DNA of 64,000 nucleotides from NCBI GenBank assembly GCA_041494885.1, contig JBGQBO010000022.1:1-64000 (forward strand). Direction: 5' to 3'. This stretch comes from JAIQFV01 sp041494885. Its GTDB lineage: Bacteria > Acidobacteriota > Terriglobia > JAIQFV01. The notes beneath the pieces were generated by a model that was not told the DNA's origin, did not search any database, and saw nothing but the letters and a program-made list of their open reading frames with translations. The translations under genes and the position numbers were made by a program. Positions 58,169-64,000 of this stretch are shown here, piece by piece. The first letter of the stretch is position 1. Every line of letters starts with the position of its first letter.

Positions 58169-59758
58169 ATGAACGCGCTCCAATTGTGGGATCGTTACCG
58201 GAAGTTCTTCAATGTAAGCCAACCGGCAGGTGTGATGATCGACATCAGCCGGATGAACTTTCCGGATACCTATTTCGGTGCGATGCAAGAACCCATCCGA
58301 CGGGCCTTTGAAGGAATGGACGAACTGGAACACGGGTCGATAGCCAATCCTGATGAAACCCGAATGGTCGGCCATTATTGGCTGCGTAATCCCTCGCTCG
58401 CCCCCCGGCTGGACATTGGTCGGGCCATCGAAACCACTCTCCAGAGGATCAAGGCTTTTGCCACGGAGGTTCATTCTGGCGTCATCAAGACCGAACGTGG
58501 AGTCCCCTTTCGCCACTTGCTGGTCATCGGGATTGGAGGCTCTGCGCTGGGTCCTCAGTTCGTCGCCAGCGCACTGTCGTCGCCCACTGATAAAATGAGT
58601 GTTTCGTTTTTCGATAACACCGACCCGGACGGTATGGATCGAACCCTCAACCGACTTGGAACCGGGCTGGCCGAAACATTGACCCTCGTCATTTCGAAAT
58701 CCGGAGGAACAAAGGAAACACGCAACGGGATGTTGGAGGCCAGGGCCGCTTATGAAAAAGCTGGACTCAAATTTGAGGCGCATGCAGTGGCAGTGACGGG
58801 CGAAGGCAGCGATCTGGATCGGTTGGCCGCTTCCGAGAGCTGGGTGACCCGGTTTCCCATGTGGGATTGGGTGGGGGGTAGAACTTCCGAACTTTCTGCG
58901 GTGGGCTTATTGCCCGCTGCCCTTCAGGGGTTCGACATCAACGCCCTGCTGGCGGGGGCCCGTGAGATGGATGAACTGACGCGAAAGAAAGATCCCCTGA
59001 ATAATCCTGCCGCGTTGCTGGCATTGATGTGGTACTACATCGGTCAAGGCCGCGGCCTGAAAGATATGGTGGTTCTGCCCTACAAAGACCGACTCGAGTT
59101 GTTCAGCCGGTACCTTCAGCAGCTTGTGATGGAATCCCTCGGCAAAGAGAAAGACTTGAACGGACGAGTGGTCCATCAAGGGATCGCAGTTTATGGCAAC
59201 AAGGGTTCGACCGACCAGCACGCCTATGTTCAGCAGCTCCGCGAGGGGGTCGATAATTTTTTCGTGACGTTCATTGAAGTCCTCAAGGACCGCCAAGGAG
59301 AATCCATCGAGATCGAGCCCGGGGTCACTTCGGGAGACTTTCTGAGCGGTTTCCTGCAAGGCACGCGACGTGCCCTTTATGAGAATGGCCGGGAATCCAT
59401 CACGATTACGGTGCCCGGCGTGGATGCCGGAACGATCGGAAAACTGATCGCCTTGTTTGAGCGCGCTGTGGGGCTCTATGGCGCTCTCGTCGAGATCAAT
59501 GCCTACCATCAGCCCGGGGTCGAGGCGGGAAAGAAGGCGGCTGCAGGAGTGATCGACCTACAGGACAGGATTCTTTCATATCTCATTCAACATCGGGGCC
59601 AGACATTTTCAATAGAGGGGATCGCGAGTGCGGCTGGAGTCAGCGAGGAGATTGAGACCGTCTTTAAGATCCTCCATCACGCGGCAGCAAACCCCGATCA
59701 CGGGGTCGTGCTGACGCCGGGGAAGACCGTGTTTGAGGATACCTTTGGCACCAGATAG
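58169..59758 (+). CDS. pgi: Glucose-6-phosphate isomerase
   Basis: Interconverts glucose-6-phosphate and fructose-6-phosphate. The 529-residue protein has LLVIGIGGSALGPQFVASAL, NTDPDGMDRTL, the sugar-phosphate-binding ISKSGGTKETRNGM, GNKGSTDQHAYVQQLREG and the C-terminal INAYHQPGVEAGKKAA. The last motif and the tail (about 460-529, LSYLIQHRGQTFSIEGIASAAGVSEEIETVF in two parts) match the cyanobacterial/plastid-type enzyme as I recall it, and not the short Bacillus type. The tail looks like a small winged-helix or helical domain. GGAG lies 8 nt before ATG. It ends the plus-strand run. Confidence 0.95.
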   Translation: MNALQLWDRYRKFFNVSQPAGVMIDISRMNFPDTYFGAMQEPIRRAFEGMDELEHGSIANPDETRMVGHYWLRNPSLAPRLDIGRAIETTLQRIKAFATEVHSGVIKTERGVPFRHLLVIGIGGSALGPQFVASALSSPTDKMSVSFFDNTDPDGMDRTLNRLGTGLAETLTLVISKSGGTKETRNGMLEARAAYEKAGLKFEAHAVAVTGEGSDLDRLAASESWVTRFPMWDWVGGRTSELSAVGLLPAALQGFDINALLAGAREMDELTRKKDPLNNPAALLALMWYYIGQGRGLKDMVVLPYKDRLELFSRYLQQLVMESLGKEKDLNGRVVHQGIAVYGNKGSTDQHAYVQQLREGVDNFFVTFIEVLKDRQGESIEIEPGVTSGDFLSGFLQGTRRALYENGRESITITVPGVDAGTIGKLIALFERAVGLYGALVEINAYHQPGVEAGKKAAAGVIDLQDRILSYLIQHRGQTFSIEGIASAAGVSEEIETVFKILHHAAANPDHGVVLTPGKTVFEDTFGTR

Positions 59759-59912
59759 ATCTGGGTGGCCATGAAGGCTAAAACGGACTCAGGGCCCATG
59801 TCCATTAAACCTTGTTCCCTGATCTGCCCCAGGCGAAGACCGGCCGGGCTCCGTCCCTTTCAGCTTCCTTCGCCTTCCTTGCCCAAGGCCGCGAGAAGGG
59901 GTACTCCCCCAA

Positions 59913-60761
59913 TTAACCCTTAAACAGATTGCTTACAACAAACCACACATTCTCCTTCCGCTCACGCAGTCTTCGATAAAAATACGGGGCCCAATGCGTG
60001 CCGAAGGGCACATAAATACGCATGCGATAGCCTTCTCGAACGATGGATTCCTGCGTTCCCTTGCGAATACCGTAAAGCATCTGGAACTCAAACTTGTCGT
60101 TGGCAATCCCCCGCTCAGCGACGAACTGTTTTGTCCATTTGATCAAGGAACTATCGTGGGTGGCAATCGCAGGATACACTCCCCCCGTTAGAATCTTTTC
60201 TGCGAGTTTTCTGTAATTCTTGCGGATATCGCTCATTTTTTGGATGGCGACAGAGGGTGGTTCCCTGTAAGCTCCTTTGCAAAGCCGGACGCGCGCTCCG
60301 GCGGCATTGAGCGCATCAATATCCCCTTCACTCCGATGTAAATACGCCTGGATGACCGCCCCAACTTGGGGATACTTCTTATGCAAATGGAGAAACAACT
60401 TCAAGGTCCGATCGGTGTAGGGGGATCCCTCCATGTCAATGCGCACGAAATTGTTTAAAGCCCCAGCTTTCTCCAGGATTCGGGAAACGTTTTCGAGGCA
60501 GTAATCATCCCCAATGTCCAGACCGGTCATGGTCAGTTTAACGGAGATGTTGGAGTCAATCCCGGCGTCATGGATCCCACCGAGGAGGTCAATGTAGGCC
60601 TGAACCGCACGGTCGGCGGTCGTCCGGTCATGGACGTTTTCCCCCAGGATGTCGAGAGAAGCGGTCATCCCCTTGGAATTCAACTTTCGTACCGAAGTAA
60701 TCGCCTGGTCCACTCGCTCCCCTGCTACAAAACGGCTTGCGAGTCGAAAGAGTAAGCTCAT
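59913..60761 (-). CDS. Proline dehydrogenase
   Basis: FAD enzyme that oxidises proline to 1-pyrroline-5-carboxylate. In 282 residues it has the complete TIM-barrel core: TASLDILGENVHDRTTADRAV, SVKLTMTGLD, FVRIDMEGSPYTDRTL, AVIQAYLHRSEGDI, RVRLCKGAYREP, and the C-terminal FEFQMLYGIRKG and RMRIYVPFGTHWAPYFYRRL. The aldehyde dehydrogenase half of PutA is absent, so this is the monofunctional form; the partner P5C dehydrogenase must be elsewhere. No regulator is adjacent. It converges on pgi. Confidence 0.94.
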   Translation of the reverse strand: MSLLFRLASRFVAGERVDQAITSVRKLNSKGMTASLDILGENVHDRTTADRAVQAYIDLLGGIHDAGIDSNISVKLTMTGLDIGDDYCLENVSRILEKAGALNNFVRIDMEGSPYTDRTLKLFLHLHKKYPQVGAVIQAYLHRSEGDIDALNAAGARVRLCKGAYREPPSVAIQKMSDIRKNYRKLAEKILTGGVYPAIATHDSSLIKWTKQFVAERGIANDKFEFQMLYGIRKGTQESIVREGYRMRIYVPFGTHWAPYFYRRLRERKENVWFVVSNLFKG

Positions 60762-61345
60762 AGAAGTCCTTATGATGAATTGGATTTTGAATGACGGGCA
60801 TTCGACTTTGAAGAGGCTGGGTCGAAGGCTTGGGATGAAAAATAGGCGTGCTCACATCTTCGGCGTTAACCCGGGGTTCGCCCTTGGTTCACTGACGCCG
60901 ATCAGCCCGCGCCATTATAAGCGCTCACCCGCTCCCTTTTCAACCTTCCATCGCGCCGACTCCTGGAATTCCACTATTCTCTCCCCATGAGAAAAGGCGT
61001 TGACAAGATTCTCTGGCCGCACTTAGAATTTTGCTGCGGATCATTTTCAACGGCACTGATCAGATATTATTCACAGCTTGTGTGTGTCCCTTTTTTCTGT
61101 CAGCCCGGCTAGAAAGGGCGCAGGGCGGACTTTAGAGAGTTTTGTGCGAGATTGCCCTGGCTCCAGCACTAAAGGATGATCAGGAGGCCTTGAGTATCCT
61201 CCCACCCCTAGGGACACTTGGACCTGATTCTCAATGACATTTCCGTTGTAGCCTGAGGTGATGGCGGCGGGGGGAAGGAATGTTCTGACGTCAGAAGAAA
61301 GCACAGGGTTGCGACAACAACCATGGGTTTAGGGAGACCAATGTA
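60762..61345. other. Divergent control region with a long kinase leader
   Basis: About 585 bases between the proline dehydrogenase start and the kinase start. It holds the kinase promoter at 61000-61029 and a leader of about 310 nt. The minus-strand frame at 61071-61304 is open but has no recognisable domain. No known riboswitch was recognised, and no terminator was found in the leader. Confidence 0.5.
61000..61029 (+). promoter_or_regulatory. Sigma70-type promoter of the Ser/Thr kinase gene
   Basis: Perfect TTGACA (61000-61005) and TAGAAT (61024-61029, five of six) at 18-bp spacing. The predicted start near 61036 leaves about 310 nt before the ATG at 61346, unusually long for this window. 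Confidence 0.7.
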
Positions 61346-63550
61346 ATGATCGGAAGAGAAATCGAGGGGTTCCAAATCATTGAAAAGCTCGGTGAGGGTG
61401 GGATGGGAGAAGTTTACCGAGCCACTGACACATCACTCGGACGCATCGTCGCCCTGAAACTGCTGCATACTGAGCTGACGAAGGACCCCCAACTCACGGA
61501 GCGATTCCTGTCGGAGGCGCGAACCCAGGCCCAGCTCAATCATCCCAACCTGGCCACGCTTTATCGATTGTTCCAGTTCGAAGGCAGTTACTGCATGGTG
61601 ATGGAATATGTGGATGGGGAGACCTTCGGCCAGATGATTCGGCGAGTCGGACCGATTGCCCAGGAGCGCGCCCTTCCCTTGTTCAAGCAGGCGCTGGCGG
61701 GCCTGGCCCATGCTCATCACGCAGGGATCATCCATCGGGACATCAAGCCCTCGAATCTGATGGTCAACAAAGGCGGGATCGTCAAAGTCATGGATTTCGG
61801 CATTGCAAAGATTCTCGGGGGACGCGGTCTGACAGCAACGGGAGTTCGGCTGGGGACGCTTTACTACATGTCTCCGGAACAGATTCGAAACCAGCCTTTG
61901 GACATCCGGACTGACATCTATGCCCTTGGGATCACGCTTTATGAAATGTTGACGGGGCGCGTTCCGTTCGATAGCAATAGTGATTACGACTTGATGCAGC
62001 AACATATCCAGCAGCCTCCTCCGCTTCCCCGTCAATTCTTTCCCTACTTGTCGCCGGCCGTTGAAGATGCGGTTCTGCAAGCCCTGGAAAAAGACCCCAT
62101 GAGGCGGTTCCAAACGGTCGAAGCATTTTCGAGGGCCCTGGACGAAGGGTTGAAGGCTGTAACCGGTACGGGAGGCTTGACAGTGGCGCTCCCTCCAATG
62201 GCCATGGATCAGACCGTCGTTTCACCCAGGCCATCCCAATCCGTTCCTCGGACTCCGACGCCCCCGGGCACGGGCAGCACCGTCTCATCCCCTCCGCGCG
62301 TGTTTACTCCCTCGCCGCGCCCATCGGCCGCAAAACCCGGCACACCTCTTCCGACAGGTGGAGGTCAAATTTCGGCGCCACCTCCAAGGGTAAGTACTCC
62401 ACCATCGCCGCCTCCCGTGGCGTTACGGAGAACGCCGTTCCCGAGCCCCGGACAACCCGTCACACCGACTCCACGCGTCAGCACACCCGCACCGCCTATG
62501 ACGCATGGACCCGGGGGTTCTGCTTTTCCACCCGGCGGCGGACAGCCACCCCTGTCGAGTCCACATGTCGTGACGCCAGTACCTGCTCCCCCGGTCGCTT
62601 CCCCTCAGACTCCGCCTCCCATGTCCAGAGGATATGGTGCCAGCCCAGCCTCGTGGCCGCCGCCGACACCTGCCCCGGGTGGATATGCGCCACCGATGGC
62701 AGGAGAGATGGCACCCGCTTTTCCCAGTAAGAAAAACCTGGTCCCTTTGATTCTGGCAGGAGTGGCCATCCTGGTGGTGGCCGTCGTTGTGCTGGTTTTT
62801 GTGGGTAGGCACTTCTTGAACAAACCTAAGGCAGAGGTCGCGGCTTCAGAATCCCCAGGCAACGCTCAGCCGCCCCAGCCTTCACCTCCCGCTTCGACTG
62901 AATCTACGACTCCGCCCCCGAACCCTGAGCCTGCCGTGTCTTCCACGGAGCCCGCCCCGGTAGCTGCTGAGACGACTAAACCTGCGGAATCCAAACCCGG
63001 GGTAAAACAACCGTCCAAGGATCCCCGAAAGGGCAAGGGCAATGCAGCGCGCACCGGGGTCGAGAAGACTGCGCCTCTGCCGGTCCTGACACCCGACCAG
63101 CAGGCACAGATCCAGCAGCAGATTGAAGCGGAGAAACAACGACAGTTGCAGCAACAGATGAAAGAGCAACAAAAGTCCGCACCGCCCTCGGCGCAGCAGC
63201 AACCACCCCCGCCGGCAGAAACCAAGCCCCCCGCCTTTTACAGCTATCACGTGGTTCATTCTCACGGCGGCTTTAATTTTGATCAGAATTGTGTGGGCAC
63301 TCTCACGGTGAGTAACGCACGCATGAGCTTCAGCCCTGAATCCGGACCACATGCCTTTGATGTGGCCATCGGGGATGTTAAGGAAGTCAAGAAGAACAGC
63401 GGGTTCTGGTCAGTTCCCTCTTTTCACATTAGACTCAAGAATGGTGAGAACTATAATTTGGCACGATTCTCACCCGACAAGCGCGCGGTCTCTGGAGTTG
63501 ACATACTTGCTCAAATCAATACCCTCCTGCCAGCCGGGGTCAAACACTAG
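61346..63550 (+). CDS. Receptor-like Ser/Thr protein kinase
   Basis: A 734-residue Hanks-type kinase. The kinase domain (about 9-270) is complete: LGEGGMGEV glycine loop, Lys38 in VALKLL, IIHRDIKPSN with Asp132, MDFGIAK with Asp150, and YYMSPEQ. A Pro/Ser/Thr-rich linker of about 190 residues leads to one membrane span (about 466-487, LILAGVAILVVAVVVLVFV). The outer part starts with a second Pro-rich stretch, continues with a Gln/Lys coil (QQQIEAEKQRQLQQQMKEQQ) and ends in a globular region (about 635-734) that resembles a PH-like fold (SYHVVHSHGGFNFDQNCVG...). This C-terminal part differs from PASTA domains. AGGGAG lies 9 nt before ATG. A PP2C gene follows. Confidence 0.93.
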   Translation: MIGREIEGFQIIEKLGEGGMGEVYRATDTSLGRIVALKLLHTELTKDPQLTERFLSEARTQAQLNHPNLATLYRLFQFEGSYCMVMEYVDGETFGQMIRRVGPIAQERALPLFKQALAGLAHAHHAGIIHRDIKPSNLMVNKGGIVKVMDFGIAKILGGRGLTATGVRLGTLYYMSPEQIRNQPLDIRTDIYALGITLYEMLTGRVPFDSNSDYDLMQQHIQQPPPLPRQFFPYLSPAVEDAVLQALEKDPMRRFQTVEAFSRALDEGLKAVTGTGGLTVALPPMAMDQTVVSPRPSQSVPRTPTPPGTGSTVSSPPRVFTPSPRPSAAKPGTPLPTGGGQISAPPPRVSTPPSPPPVALRRTPFPSPGQPVTPTPRVSTPAPPMTHGPGGSAFPPGGGQPPLSSPHVVTPVPAPPVASPQTPPPMSRGYGASPASWPPPTPAPGGYAPPMAGEMAPAFPSKKNLVPLILAGVAILVVAVVVLVFVGRHFLNKPKAEVAASESPGNAQPPQPSPPASTESTTPPPNPEPAVSSTEPAPVAAETTKPAESKPGVKQPSKDPRKGKGNAARTGVEKTAPLPVLTPDQQAQIQQQIEAEKQRQLQQQMKEQQKSAPPSAQQQPPPPAETKPPAFYSYHVVHSHGGFNFDQNCVGTLTVSNARMSFSPESGPHAFDVAIGDVKEVKKNSGFWSVPSFHIRLKNGENYNLARFSPDKRAVSGVDILAQINTLLPAGVKH

Positions 63551-63575
63551 GTTGCGTAGGCCACTTTGAAGGGAT

Positions 63576-63612
63576 CGATCCCAACAGGTTGGGATCGGAA
63601 GTCTTGTTTTTT
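63576..63612 (+). terminator. Possible terminator between kinase and phosphatase genes
   Basis: Stem CGATCCCAAC (63576-63585), AG, GTTGGGATCG (63588-63597), then T's at 63605-63612. The T-tract starts some 8 nt after the stem, so termination may be partial and allow the phosphatase gene to be read. Confidence 0.5.
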
Positions 63613-63623
63613 AATACCTATTA

Positions 63624-64000
63624 ATGAAAATCCTAGTCGCACACGCCTCTCACATTGGAATGCATCGCCGCGAGAACCAGGATTCGCTGAATTATGTGGA
63701 TCCCGAAGGTAAGCGCCTTAAGAAAGCGCTGGGCTGCCTCTTGATGGTGGCTGATGGGATGGGTGGAGCGGCGGGAGGAAAGATTGCCAGCGAGATGGCG
63801 GTCTCAATCATTCCGAGTGTTTACTTTCAGTACACCGTGGATCCCCTGGAGAGCTTGAAACTGGCCTTTGAGTCTGCCAACACTGAAATCTTTCATCGGA
63901 GCCAGAGTGACCCCACCTTGCGCGGCATGGGGACAACAGTGACTGCCGTGGCATTCGTTGATGGCCGTTACATCTCGGCTCACATCGGCGACACCCGTCT
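63624..64000 (+). CDS. PP2C-family protein phosphatase (partial, runs off the right edge)
   Basis: The first 125 residues of a PP2C/PphA-type Ser/Thr phosphatase. ATG at 63624 opens MKILVAHASHIGMHRRENQD, with the RxxNQD metal motif. CLLMVADGMGGAAGGKIASE has the DGMGG metal site, GMGTTVTAVAF follows, and the window ends at ISAHIGDTR, just within the next conserved motif. It lies 73 bp after the Ser/Thr kinase gene and is its likely partner, as in many bacteria. No strong ribosome binding site is seen; TTAATACCTATTA precedes the ATG. Confidence 0.92.
   Translation, partial: MKILVAHASHIGMHRRENQDSLNYVDPEGKRLKKALGCLLMVADGMGGAAGGKIASEMAVSIIPSVYFQYTVDPLESLKLAFESANTEIFHRSQSDPTLRGMGTTVTAVAFVDGRYISAHIGDTR

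Noticed and set aside
61071..61304. 77-codon antisense frame in the kinase leader
   Set aside because: No start signals or recognisable domain; kept only as part of the unexplained leader.
1..64000. tRNA genes, rRNA genes and CRISPR arrays
   Set aside because: Looked for T-loop GGTTCRA contexts, rRNA-like stretches and regularly spaced repeats; none held up by eye. A tRNAscan or CRISPR finder run would settle this.

Overview
The window looks like a chromosomal segment of a member of the Acidobacteriota or a close relative (inference). The reasons are the gene order rimP-nusA-infB-DUF503-rbfA-truB, a large secreted protein built of carboxypeptidase-regulatory-like repeats, a Ser/Thr kinase with a long Pro-rich linker, a LytS/LytTR pair, a TolC-type outer-membrane protein (so a Gram-negative envelope), and G+C that looks to be in the mid to upper fifties. 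No rRNA, tRNA or CRISPR array was seen. Coding density is high and gaps are mostly short.

Layout. 1-139 is the 3' end of a group II intron (domains V and VI). 470-3966 holds a sodium-solute symporter, an amino-acid permease and a small secreted protein, closed by a bidirectional terminator. 4071-11339 (minus) is the translation/transcription operon rimP-nusA-infB-DUF503-rbfA-truB, with a clear promoter and a terminator-like hairpin in its very short leader. A divergent HSP20 gene has a CIRCE-like inverted repeat in its promoter. lon, thiL, a DUF2062 protein and aroA follow on the plus strand. 18151-23651 is a two-gene unit related to the ATP-driven activators of 2-hydroxyacyl-CoA dehydratases: a cysteine-rich partner and a 1187-residue protein with two complete activase domains. 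This pair is the least understood biochemistry in the window. 23827-27367 carries a small unknown gene, two TPR genes, a beta-propeller-like secreted protein and an IscA-type Fe-S carrier. 27368-29080 is repeat-rich.

28085-35846 (minus) is a same-strand run: pyrE, truA, an OPT transporter, a zinc-ribbon protein, a LeuA-family synthase and three maturation genes for (seleno)molybdenum hydroxylases (mocA, yqeB-like, xdhC). A 118-bp element with perfect 23-bp inverted ends sits between the last two. 36004-41380 (plus) has TolC, two glycosyltransferases, a prepilin peptidase and a lipoprotein. 41751-46861 (minus) has LytS, LytTR, the repeat protein and MtgA. 47123-49178 has ribA, rimI and tsaB.

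49369-59758 (plus) is a tightly packed run led by a strong promoter: mutS, anmK, an orphan family 5 solute-binding protein, a TPR protein, two unknown exported proteins, a SprT-like metalloprotein and pgi. anmK plus the solute-binding protein suggests cell-wall recycling. 59913-60761 (minus) is a proline dehydrogenase. The window ends with a receptor-like Ser/Thr kinase behind a strong promoter and about 310 nt of leader, and the start of its probable cognate PP2C phosphatase, which runs off the right edge.

Several minus- and plus-strand starts were moved inward from the longest possible ORF where a ribosome binding site or family length favoured a later codon; each such choice is stated in the entry.
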